This document shows positions 26,318 to 36,320 of a stretch of DNA of 64,000 bases, one piece after another (position 1 is the stretch's first letter; each line of letters begins with the position of its first letter). The DNA is taken from contig CM056994.1 of the NCBI GenBank assembly GCA_029891345.1, forward strand, positions 57,071,251-57,135,250, written 5' to 3'. The position numbers were made by a program, and so were the translations under genes. Source of the DNA: Dryococelus australis. Lineage: Eukaryota; Arthropoda; Insecta; Phasmatodea; Phasmatidae. A model generated the notes under the pieces. That model made no database searches, had not been told where the DNA came from, and saw only the letters and a program-made list of their open reading frames with translations.

Positions 26318-26741
26318 GGCAGTCAGTCACGTGAAATGTGCACTTCCGAAAGCCCTGCTTACGATCTACTTGTATGTACATTGCGTATTCTTTCGCCTTA
26401 AGTAAAATTAACGTTGCCATGGGCCTCATCATTTTATTGATACGCCGGTAGGCTAAAACTATAAAATTATGTAATTAAATATATTACAAATGTGCTGATT
26501 TTTACATTTATATGCATTTTAAAAAAAATTGAGGGAAAGTAATGATTTCAGTTTTCATAAATCGTTATCTAACACTTTGTTGGCTATACGACGTTAAGAT
26601 ATGGAACTACTTTCCATCCATCGTTTCCAATATTACTGCTGGCCGAATGTGACTCGGCGCGCCCGTTAAAGCACGTGCAGGACGGGCAGCGACATTTTTC
26701 TAAGGTTTATTCCAAAAGTGTAAACTTCATCGTGAACAGCC
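26318..26741 (+). mobile_element. TA-1 MITE, copy 7
   Basis: The left end is diverged (GGCAGTCAGTCACGTGAAAT). The interior and right end are clear (CCCTGCTTACGATCTACTTG, CATGGGCCTCATCATTTTAT, CATCGTGAACAGCC). Confidence 0.75.
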
Positions 26742-27071
26742 CTTATCAAAAAGTGCCAGTTTGAACACGGCCTAGGTAGAGAAGTCTTAATGGGTGCAAC
26801 CTCAGTTTGCGTGAAGTCATCGCAATGCCATAGCCCGTGCGCGCGTTTGTCTCGAGAAAGCAGCAGCGTCTTGTGAAACGGCACGGCTGCGAAAGCCGGC
26901 AGCGCGCGGTTTCCAACTGAATGGACTAGCTCGTGGGCGGAAACAGGGCGGATCATCTTCTCGCTCGCTCTCTCGCGCGCGCGCGCCATTATCCAATGCA
27001 GTTATCTGGGCGTTACGTGACTAGTGGGCGTGACAGTACTCTCCAGCCTCGCTCGCTTCACGCTGCTACAC
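26742..27071. other. CpG-rich spacer
   Basis: GC- and CpG-rich DNA with a CGCGCGCGCGCGC run at 26975-26989, in contrast to the AT-rich surroundings. It could be a CpG island or a fragment of a GC-rich repeat. No gene is visible. Confidence 0.35.
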
Positions 27072-27477
27072 GCTGTTCGCGATCAAGTGAGCACTTGGAA
27101 AAAGTCACTACTCCTGCCTGCACATGTTTAAACTTGCGCACTGAAATGAAATGCTCCTAGTAAAGTTGGCAAGGATGGAACGAAAATAGTTCCATATCTT
27201 AACGTCGAATAAATAGTGTTAGCCAACCATTTGTGAGTAAATTTAATTATTTATTTTGCTTTCTATTCTTTATGTATCGAAGTGCAAAAATGAGCAGATT
27301 TGTAAAGTATTTACTTTTATACTTATTATACAGTTTCACTTGAACGACGCATGAATAAAGCCATGAGACCCACAGCAATGTTAATTTTACATAGACTAAG
27401 GCGGAATAAAACCCAACATGCATGCAAGTAGATCTTAAGCATGGCTTCCAAAAGTGCCCAGTTTACCGTGAACAGCC
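27072..27477 (-). mobile_element. TA-1 MITE, copy 8
   Basis: Reverse orientation, running from GCTGTTCGCGATCAAGTGAG to GCCCAGTTTACCGTGAACAGCC. The interior landmarks are present, including ACTTGAACGACGCATGAATA. Confidence 0.8.
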
Positions 27478-27484
27478 TGCACAC

Positions 27485-27585
27485 GCACACACTTTTGAAA
27501 GCCCTGCTTAACATCTAATTTCTTCCTCATGTATCCTTCTGCCGTATTCCTCGGGCCTTTAAACCTTAATCATGCTCCAGTCAAG
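27485..27585 (+). mobile_element. TA-1 MITE, copy 9 (left fragment)
   Basis: Starts within the left end (CACTTTTGAAAGCCCTGCTT), continues to the CGGGCCTTTAAACC...AATCATGCTCCAGTCAAG landmark and stops where a TA-2 element begins. It looks cut by that insertion, or by a deletion. Confidence 0.65.
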
Positions 27586-27587
27586 TA

Positions 27588-27715
27588 TAGTCTGTTCGCG
27601 GTTTCTTCACACTTTTTGAATCTAGCATTTGAAAAATCACTCCATGTATTACGTATTTAGTTATTTCCTACATGTGTCAAGTATCACAGGCGTTTTCTTT
27701 TTTATTTAATTTTTG
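27588..27715 (+). mobile_element. TA-2 MITE, copy 3 (left fragment)
   Basis: Begins AGTCTGTTCGCGGTTTCTTC and keeps AAAATCACTCCATGTATTAC and ATTTAGTTATTTCCTACATG, then diverges. Its tip shares TATAG-CTGTTC-CGGT with TA-1, the clearest sign that the two families have related termini. Confidence 0.7.
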
Positions 27716-27924
27716 ACGTGGAATCATTATTGCATTTTAACGACAGATTGTCACCCACCTTGTCATAAAATTATCAATTAAGATCACTCTAAATTTATCA
27801 TTAAAGATCACTTTGACTTATTACCCTTGTAACCCACCGTTCTGAATGTACTCATATTTGCTAATAGACGTTGAATGTCTCAGTATATTCGCGGGAAATT
27901 CGAATATAGGCTAATGCGTGTAAA

Positions 27925-28328
27925 GGCTGTTCACGATAAAGTGAGCACTTTAGAAATGAACCTTAGATAAGTCACTGCCCCTGCATGCAAATATTTTAAT
28001 GGGCGCACGGAGAGATATTCGTCCAGTAAAATTGGTAACGATGGATGGAAAATAGTTCCATATCTTAACATCGAATAAAAAGTGTTAGGAAATTATGCCT
28101 GATAACTTAAAATTATTTCTTTCTGTTTTTTTTTTTTAAATGTATTGAAGTGTAAAAATGAACACATTTGTGGCGTATTTCCTTTCTTAATAATTTCAGA
28201 TCATTTGACCGACGCAGTGAGGAGTCTCTCAGCAATGTTAATTTTACATAAGGCGGAGGAATACACGAATTGTATAAAAGCAGATCTTAAGCAGAGCTTT
28301 CAAAGTGCTCATTTTACCGTGAACAGCC
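27925..28328 (-). mobile_element. TA-1 MITE, copy 10
   Basis: A complete copy running from GGCTGTTCACGATAAAGTGA to CTCATTTTACCGTGAACAGCC, reverse orientation, with all landmarks. Confidence 0.88.
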
Positions 28329-28518
28329 TATAGTCTACGTGCACACATTTCACTTCACCCCAAATTTATGTTCGTGAAATCCTGGGTAGGGTTCAAATGA
28401 ATAACGTGGAGATACCCTGCTTCCGTTGTTTTTTGCTTGCTTAGCACTGTTCCGTTTATTATACGCAATAACATATTTACGCGACATTTACTTCATAAGT
28501 GCGGTAACCACATTGACG

Positions 28519-28897
28519 TCAACGTACTGAGCACTTTTGAAATCAACTTATGAAAAATGTTACTACCCATATCATCATACATTTTAACGGGCGCACTGAC
28601 TGTCAAGCTATCATTGAAGTTGGTAACGACGAAGAGAAAATAGTTCCATGTCTTTAAGTTGTGCATACTGAAATAACTTTTTTGCTTGCTGTTTTTTTTA
28701 ACGCAAAGTATAAGAATAAGAATACCTGTAGAAATATTTACTTCTCTAATAATTTCACTTTCACTTGATTGAGACACGAATAAAATGACGAGGTCCATGG
28801 AAATGTTAATTTTACATATGGTGTAATAATTCGCAATATCCATGCAAGTTGATCTTAAGCAGGGCTTTTAAAAAAGCTCAGTTTACCGTGAATAACT
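28519..28897 (-). mobile_element. TA-1 MITE, copy 11
   Basis: Reverse orientation. The outermost left end is degraded (CAACGTACTGAGCACTTTTG). The interior and right end are recognisable (GATGATATGGGT region, CTTAAGCAGGGC, CAGTTTACCGTGAATAACTT). Confidence 0.7.
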
Positions 28898-29190
28898 TAA
28901 AATAACGTGCTACCCGTACACTCAGTATTCCGCCTCAAACCCTTTCTATAATATTTGTAATAACTTGTTTAGACTACTCTTCCAAAAGCATAAAACTACA
29001 AGTTTCGCTTTAGATTTTACCTAAGTCTTATATTCTTTCGACATGCACTATTTCTGTGACCAAAATATAGCCACATTTCGTCAGCGTGTTAATAATCTGA
29101 TTGCCTTGTTCGTGATCTTTTTTGTCCACTATCGCTTTCATCGTTCCCCAAACACAATCTTCCATAGGACTCGGGGTCCGGAGAACTATA

Positions 29191-29604
29191 GGCTGTTCAC
29201 GGTAAAATGAGCACTTTTGAAAGCCCTGCTGAAGATGTTCTTGTATGCACGTTATGTATTCTTCCGCCTTACGTAAAATCAACATTTCCATGGGCTTCAT
29301 CACTTTATTCATGCTCCGGTCACGTGAAAATGTGAAAATATTATAAAAGTAAATCTTTTGCAAATCTGCTAATTTTTACACTTTGAAGCATTAAAAATAA
29401 GAAAGAAAAAGAACTAATTTAAGTTATTACAAATTGTTATCTAACACTTTTAATCTGACGTTAAGCTATGGAACTATTTTCCATCTATCGTTAACAATTT
29501 TACTGCGAAAATGACTCAGTGCGCCCATTAAAATATATGCGTTCAGGGGCAGTGACTTTTTTCTAAGGTTCATTTCAAAAGTGCTCTCTTTATCGTGAGC
29601 AGCC
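29191..29604 (+). mobile_element. TA-1 MITE, copy 12
   Basis: Complete, with a perfect left tip GGCTGTTCACGGTAAAATGA and right end TATCGTGAGCAGCC. All interior landmarks are present. TA precedes the left end. Confidence 0.9.
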
Positions 29605-29853
29605 TTTAGGTGGCCATGCTAGTGCAGGCATTCGTATATCTGTAGGCATCCCGAATGGGACCCACGTCATTGTGTATTTTCTTACAGACAGGCCTCTGCT
29701 AGGTCACTATACAATCGGAACTGCGTATACTGTAAGCATAGCTGCATGCGTTAATACACGCACTTGTATATAAGGTTCCCGAGCCTGAAAGTCACACACA
29801 TTTTTGGGACAAAAAATAACTTATTTTTTTACCTTTTTAAAACTCGCTCATGT

Positions 29854-29936
29854 CTGACGTTAAAATAAAATACATTTATTGACTATTATTCCAAATGAGA
29901 GGGTTTTCAGAAGTTCTCACTTTACCGTGAACAACC
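29854..29936. mobile_element. Short TA-1 derivative, right end only
   Basis: Matches the right half of the short form at 34193-34422: TAAAATAAAATACATTTATT, ATTCCAAATGAGAGGG, then CTCACTTTACCGTGAACAACC. The left half is absent. Confidence 0.65.
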
Positions 29937-30506
29937 TATGAACAGTTAAGTACACGTTGTACAGGAAGGTTATATTTGACCGGGGATGTTGTCTACACTA
30001 CGATGCCGAGTGACCAATCATCTTCCGTGTGGGTTGGTGATTCGTAAACCGCGCTACTCACATGCGTTATTACTGCTTCATATCGCTGATCACCGGACGT
30101 AAAGCTTACAACTTACAGGTCTTTAGTAACGAAGCGAATTCTATGCCGGCCTTCAAGTACAGCACGCGTCATGTTTGCAACATCACAGGCCGTAGCTAGT
30201 TAACGCGGGGCTGAGGGGGTTTAACGTAAGTCTCGTTCCGAAACGTTTGCGGATCGCGTAGTCTCGCGCAGAAAAGAAACTCGCGTCAGGCGAGAGGAAA
30301 GAAGCGACCGGAGTGATGCGTCAGCAGCTATCTATCTCGGACAAGAGCCGCCTTCCACTTCCTTCGCGACGAGAATCTCGGGAACTCCAGCTGCTGAAGT
30401 GTCCCAACGCCAGTGCTATATTGGCTTGTGGTTTCCGAACTGCGTGTATGGCGCGATGAACTTCATGTAATGTGACGAGGAAATTCGCAGCCTCCTTCCT
30501 GCTATG
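29937..30506. other. No gene; CpG-rich segment
   Basis: From about 30190 to 30420 the DNA is unusually rich in CG dinucleotides for the region (CGGATCGCGTAGTCTCGCGC). It could be a fragment of a promoter CpG cluster or an unrecognised repeat. Confidence 0.35.
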
Positions 30507-30924
30507 GGCTGTTCACGGCAAAATGAGCACTTTTGAAAGCCCTGCTTAAGATCTCCTTGCATACGCGTTGTGTGTTCTTCCGCCCTGTGTAAAATAACAT
30601 TGTCACGGACCTCATAACTTTATTAATACGTCGGTTAAGTGAAACTGTGAAAATATTAGAAAAGTAGATCTTTCGCAAATCTTCCTATTTTTACACTTTG
30701 ACGCATAAAAAAAAGCCAGAAAGAAAAATAAATAATTTAAGTTATTACAAATGGCTGTTTAACACTTTTTTTCTACGTTAAGATAAAGAACTACGTTCCC
30801 TTCATCGTTACCAACTTTACTGGGCGCGTGTCACTCAGTGAGCCCGTTAAAATAGATGTCACGCAGGAGTAGTGACTTTTTTCTAAGGTTCATTTCAAAA
30901 GTGCTCTCTTTATCGTGTACAGCT
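30507..30924 (+). mobile_element. TA-1 MITE, copy 14
   Basis: Complete, running from GGCTGTTCACGGCAAAATGA to CTCTCTTTATCGTGTACAGCT. Among the closest to the copy at 29191, sharing the right-end variant TCATTTCAAAAGTGCTCTCT. Confidence 0.88.
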
Positions 30925-31031
30925 TTTATCTCTACAATCCGATCGTGAAGTTAGAAGCATGGGTAACTTATTTCGCAGTTATCGCAGAAGCAAATTTGTT
31001 TTTGACGGTCTTGGAAAATAGTTTGTAGCTA

Positions 31032-31520
31032 CACTCTAAACTTGAATCATTGATATAGGCCGTTCACGGTAAAGTGAGCACTTTTTAAGGCCCCTTCCAA
31101 AATGCCCTAACCACTAATAAATATATATTCTTGCAGCCTCAGGCATTAAATTTTGAAGGTGGTGAAATGTATACACTGTGTTTATCCGTCACAAAGATAT
31201 TTTTATATTAAAAAGCAGCAGGAATTTGGAAATAGGATGAAAGGAAAAATTTAGAAGGGCCTTAAAAAGTGCTAACTTTACCGTGAACAGCCTATACCAA
31301 TAAGTGAAATAACACTCACTGAAAGTCAGTCAAGCCACTGCAGATTGCAAAATCGAAGAAATGAACTGAGAACAAGTGACTTATAATAGTGGAATTCTCG
31401 ACATTCAGTGGGAATCGGAAATAAATCAGTGAAATTGAGTCATGTTAATTAGTTATCAGGCACTGATTATCAGTCGCTCAATTCTCGCTGTTTTTACTGA
31501 ATTATCTCAATTATCACATT
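31032..31520. mobile_element. CT-2 transposon interrupted by a short TA-1
   Basis: The left tip CACTCTAAACTTGAATCATT is followed 24 bp in by a TA-1 derivative (31056-31294). CT-2 sequence then resumes (CCAATAAGTGAAATAACACT) and aligns base for base with 2126-2384. The AGTGA/TCACTGA motif array is prominent. The right tip is not clear. Confidence 0.7.
31056..31294. mobile_element. Short TA-1 derivative inserted in CT-2
   Basis: 239 bp, running from TAGGCCGTTCACGGTAAAGT to CTTTACCGTGAACAGCCTA. TA lies on both sides (31054-31055 and 31295-31296). Removing the element and one TA restores the CT-2 sequence found uninterrupted at 2126, so the target duplication is TA. Its interior is unlike that of long TA-1. 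Confidence 0.88.
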
Positions 31521-33098
31521 TTTACTATGACCCGTAAATCATTTTTGAGTATGTATCACGTTCTAATATTCACAAGATACTTTTTTTTTTTCAGTACAAA
31601 ATCGATGCTGGCATTAAATCTGGTATTATGTAAACTGCTCATGCTATCTTAGAACGTCGGGTAAGGTTTCTGTTAATGTTTACTGGCAATGTAATTATTC
31701 GATGGGTCGTTAGTTACCTCCGACGAATGACTAAATTCCATTTTTAATTAGTCGAGATGCACTGTGCCACTTAAGTTTCAAATTACCGAGGTATTCGCAG
31801 TGTCCCCAGGTAAATTAATGCAAATTTTATCGATCAGCACATAGCAGTTTCATGAAACGGAAATGTACGTGCTAGAGACGTCGCATGCTGTGCTAAATAT
31901 ATGTTACAAAATTTACAAACTTTAGTATGCAGCGGAATTCAGTAAAAATGTCGCATATACTTGTCAAATGTGTGTCTGGGAATATAATTTCCAAAAGGAC
32001 ATTGAAGTAATGTTTCCAGTCACCGGAATTTTATTTGTAGTTTGCATGGCGTCTTGTCAGATTCGTTGTTACGGACGGCAAAAATTTCGCCAGTTGAGTG
32101 GCTTTATAGATGGGACTCGGCTCCATTTGCCACTGCTCAGAAGAAATCATAGTTTACGCTCGATAAACTTGCATGGAATTCGTTATCAGCTTTCTTGCCG
32201 ATTTGTTTTGACTAACAATGCTCCAGGTCGTATCTATCAAAATTAGCTGTAACTGATGTCACGTGTTAGCTTTCCTAGAATGAATTCACAAAATTTCCCA
32301 GTATCTGTCCATTTATATGTTGTTCGACGTCGTTTCCGGAGAGAAAAAAAAAGTGGCATGTACTTCCGTCATTTTCGAAACCAAATATTCCTTCTATACA
32401 CGCTACAATGTGATTCAAGCATTATAACACTAGAGAGTGCGTAGTGATTCACGCCAGTTATCTTTATTGTCCAGCGACACAAACGTAGGTACATGTTGCC
32501 TACAGTTCTTCATCTGTTCTAAGGTCTCAATTGTAAGCAGTCCCAACAAGTGTGCAGAAGAAAATTATGTAAGTATCATACATGGCAGTCTCTGTCTGAT
32601 GAGCTTCAAGTTCTGCCAATCAACGATAGTAGATGACACGCTTCATAAGTGCACAGGAGCCACAAATGGCACAATAGCTAGCCGTTAAGCTTTCACAGCT
32701 TGCAATCTCCAGTTCGATCTCATATTTCAGCAGGCCGAGTGTTCTCGCATGAAGTGGGAGGCTAAAACAACCTTGACGTGAGTTTCCATGGGGCACTCCA
32801 AATTTTTTTCCCCGTATTCACTCCTTCCATCTCATTCCTCATCTCTAACCTTATATTCTTTGGAATATGGGGACGATGTGAACTAAATGTACACTTGCGT
32901 TCTTTGGCTTTAATCGACAGATCTAGAGGAGATATTTCGTCTGGCGCCAAAATCAGCGCGCTAACATACCGGAGTCGCAAGATTTCCGGCCGAAAATATT
33001 CGTCCACGCCCGATATTACCGCCAGTGATCGCGCGGCACGCATATGCGCGGGCTCGAACTCGAGGGCATGCTTGAGTCGCAGTCGTGTATCCGACATG
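31521..33098. other. No recognisable feature
   Basis: Open frames at 31968-32246 (+) and 32762-33133 (-) have no convincing family motif. The rest is unremarkable AT-rich DNA. Confidence 0.4.
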
Positions 33099-33147
33099 TA
33101 AGTAATAAACACAGTGTGTATATCCCACCGCACTTGGAAGTTAACGG

Positions 33148-33211
<64 letters not shown>

Positions 33212-33262
33212 CTATTCCAAATGAGAGGCCTTCCAAATGTGCTCACTTTACCGTGAATAGCC
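33099..33262. mobile_element. Short TA-1 derivative, left-truncated, with (TA)n
   Basis: Matches the right two-thirds of the element at 34193-34422 (AGTAATAAACACAGTGTGTA; ATTCCAAATGAGAGGC; CTCACTTTACCGTGAATAGCC). The middle of the element has been replaced by a long TA microsatellite. The left inverted end is missing. Confidence 0.7.
33150..33207. repeat. (TA)n microsatellite
   Basis: An uninterrupted TA dinucleotide tract of about 58 bp inside the truncated TA-1 derivative. The homologous position at 34360 has a short A/T-rich stretch from which such a tract could have expanded. Confidence 0.95.
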
Positions 33263-34192
33263 TGTAACATCGTTATAGTGCCGGAGTGGATCAGCCTACA
33301 AATATTACATTGCTGCTTGTACCCCATGTGTTGGTCGTCACTTCAAAAGATAAATAAGTAATTATAATAATTACTCCCGATCGAACTGAAAATCCATGCT
33401 CCAACAAAAATTCCAAACCGGCGCCGCAGGCCGTCTTGATACTCGTGCAAACTTGGGAGGTTTGAAATGTGCGAGGGAGGAAGAGAGATGATTAACGTAA
33501 CCTCCTTCTCACGCACGCCACTGACGGTAACCTTGTTCCGCTGGTGAGTGCGCGCGCGCGCTTTGTGCCGCGTCGCTGACAGGGAGCAGGGTGTTCGGTG
33601 TCGGGGCGCCGTCCGGTCGTGTGAAGCGCGGGGGGGGGGGGGGGGGGGAGGGGAGGTTCTTTTTAATTTTCCAAAAATTGAGCTCAATTTGGAAATATGA
33701 CTTCCAAATTGAGCTCAATTTGGTAATATGACTTCCTGTTCCTGTTGACGTTTCAAAGGCGAGTCGCCACTGGTTCTGCACGACCTGACTGCGCTGGCTG
33801 CTGGAGCGTCGTCACACACGCTTTCTCTTTCGCGCTGTCCTCCCCCTTCACTTTGTCCCTCCCTCAGCGCTAATGTCGCGTCAGAGCGCATCCGGTCGTA
33901 CTACGAACTACTTTTTTTTCCGCCGCGCAGCGTGAATATCAATTTAAAAATGCGACTTTTTTTTGTCTGTGTTTGTGATCTCTCTCTCACATGAACGGGT
34001 GGTGAAGGATGTTTGAGGGGGAGGGGGGGGGGGTGTTTCACACCAGAAGTCATAGACTTCCCTTTTTTTTCTGTATCGTTTTGATACGCACCAACCGTAT
34101 CGATATATATATATAATATCGATGTCGCAAATATCGAAAACATAAAATCCAGTAACAGCAGACGTGGATAAGCACCGATAACGCTGTATATA
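33263..34192. other. GC- and CpG-rich segment without a visible gene
   Basis: Between about 33480 and 33910 the sequence is rich in CpG (GCGCGCGCGCTTTGTGCCGC near 33551) and holds a run of 19 G at 33630-33648. It could be a promoter-type CpG cluster for a transcript not recognisable here. The proline-rich open frames on the minus strand are the translation of the G run, not evidence of a gene. Confidence 0.4.
33671..33739. repeat. Tandem pair of 20-bp palindromes
   Basis: Two copies of a 32-33 bp unit. The second contains the perfect palindrome CCAAATTGAGCTCAATTTGG (33704-33723). The first has the same core with extra A residues (33671-33692). Each is followed by AATATGACTTCC. Paired dyads are typical of protein-binding sites or small cruciforms. 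No function can be assigned. Confidence 0.8.
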
Positions 34193-34422
34193 GGTTGTTC
34201 ATGGTACAGTGAGCGCTTTTGAGGCCCTAGTTACTTTTTCCTTTCAGGCATTGTTTTATCGTTCAACAATATTTTTAAATAAATATTGCCCAATATAAGT
34301 AATAAACACAGTGTGTATATTCCACTGCACTAGGTAGCAAACGTCTAAGGCTAAAATAAAATGTTTGTTTATTATTCCAAGTGAGAGGGCTTTCAAAAGT
34401 GCTCATTTTACCGCGAATGGCC
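34193..34422. mobile_element. Short TA-1 derivative, reference copy
   Basis: 230 bp, running from GGTTGTTCATGGTACAGTGA to CTCATTTTACCGCGAATGGCC, with both ends intact. It lacks every internal landmark of long TA-1 and shares ATAAACACAGTGTGTATAT with the copy at 33099. TATA precedes the left end. Confidence 0.75.
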
Positions 34423-36057
34423 GATAGTAAATATAGCTAATTACAGCGAATATCGCTATAGAAAATGCACTGCTGCAGCGGCCTGTGGTGGACTGTTGCA
34501 AGGTAAGCTGTGTTGTGCTCTGTGCTAACCCTGATCGTTTGCTAATTTACACATCGGCGACTTTAACGTAGTGGTGCAGTTGACGTCACAGCTCGTCTCT
34601 AATGGGTGCCTCGCCGCTCTCTCGTGAGAGGCCGCAGTACATGGTTTCTCCCTGCTCCACTCTGGTTACTAGTTCCCACTGCGTGCGCCAAGTGTGTACA
34701 GCACTGAGCAAGCACCAGCTTACCTCGCAACACTTCACCACACACCACTGCACTGCTATGACTTTTGACGTTGTCGTAGTTGTGATATTTCAAAATCATC
34801 GTATCGTGACGCACAACGACCTATCCGACGCGTTGATAGTTCTCTTGTCTAACTAAGACGTTGATGTGGTAAAGTACTTTATTGCTACAACAAGAATGAA
34901 CAGCAACAAATGCCATTCAGTTCATGTACAGATGTTTTTTTTTATTTCCCAAGCACGAAATGAATAAAATTCTAAAAATTAAAAATTTACGGTTTTGCAT
35001 TAAATTGTATAATTGCCTGTCAAAATTACAATTTTAAATTATTTTCAATATGCCAGACTTAAAATAGTGCATGCACAAATCAAATATGTTCACCTAAATA
35101 ACTTCAATGTTGACTTCGTTTACAACATGAACGTAAACGCAAAATATATTTTGCATGTTTCAAGTGTGCCATACGAGTGAAAACTTTCAAATATTGTAAA
35201 AGTAAAATAATAATAAAATAGACTAGTACTTTACATTTACACAACTCACAAGAATCGGTGGCATTAGGTTCTGTTGCAGTGCATCTCCTGTTTGGCTAAG
35301 TAGTGAAATACTTCAGCAATTTTCTGGAGCAGTCACTGTATGGAACAGAGCAGTGAAATCATCCGCAGGCTTTTATGTGGCTAATTTCCAACGACTGAAT
35401 TGTGTACCGATTTAGTTTAGTTTTTAGTTTTAGAAATTTAACATTTTCAATACGATGGCCATATGCCGCAGGGTAAAAATTTTAGTCGTCCCTCTGTTAT
35501 AAAATGAAATATACTACATATTTAATTTTTGACTTTATTCCGGCACGCAAGAAGCATTTAGTGTCTACCGTAAATGGTACTGCAACGGGAAAATACATCG
35601 TGTCTACATAGTTTACCAAACGCTGTAGTGTCTTGTGATTTTTTGCGATTGTAAGATACACGGCATAATGATCTGCAGACGAATAGCAGAATTTAACTCG
35701 TCCAAAGACAGAACTGTGATTGACGAAGTCAAATTAAATGGGGAAATAGCTGCAAACAGTGACAGCGGACAATAACGAAAATAGAAAGTCATATTTGTCA
35801 CGGTACACTGAAAGCTCACAATTAGACAACCTTACCCGCGTATGATCGCTATCTCTAGCAATGACGGATATGTCCTTGAGAGATTACCTCGTGGTCGAAA
35901 AAAAAAAATCCCCGCTCAACCATAAAATACGTGACTGAGCATGATGAATTGTTATAAACTCTGCTAGTATCGCGATTGTAATAGGTAGGGTCCGGGAAAT
36001 TTCGCAGAAAATAGTTCTCTGGCTGCAGCCCCACGAATGACTAGCCAGTTTCACCAA
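34423..36057. other. No recognisable feature
   Basis: AT-rich. No repeat family or coding motif recognised. Confidence 0.4.
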
Positions 36058-36320
36058 GGCTGGATTCACACTGCGTTTCTGCCGCCGCGGTAAAAAGGGA
36101 TGCGGTTTGACGGGATGACCTCATGATGCCACGCTGTTCCCGCCGAAACGCATAACGGGACAGGAACTTCAGTTTTCCTCGAGCAGCGACTGTGGCAACG
36201 TGTGTTGTAACAGCCATGCCATCTAAATTAAACATCGTTTGTGCACTTGAAGCGGATGGATTATTCCGAGAGCCGGCGCATCGCAGGCATTGAGTTCTTC
36301 ATTTCAATTCTGAAAACAAA

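Noticed and set aside
31968..32246. Frame with DGTRLHLP, briefly suspected to be a DDE_Tnp_4 fragment
   Set aside because: No further motif of that family lies up- or downstream in any frame, unlike the clear series in HARB-1, and no inverted ends flank it.
32762..33133. Minus-strand frame of 123 codons
   Set aside because: No recognisable domain. Nearby frames on both strands are equally open, as expected by chance.
33343..33781. Proline-rich minus-strand frames
   Set aside because: The proline run is the translation of the G homopolymer at 33630-33648 in two frames. There is no coding signal.
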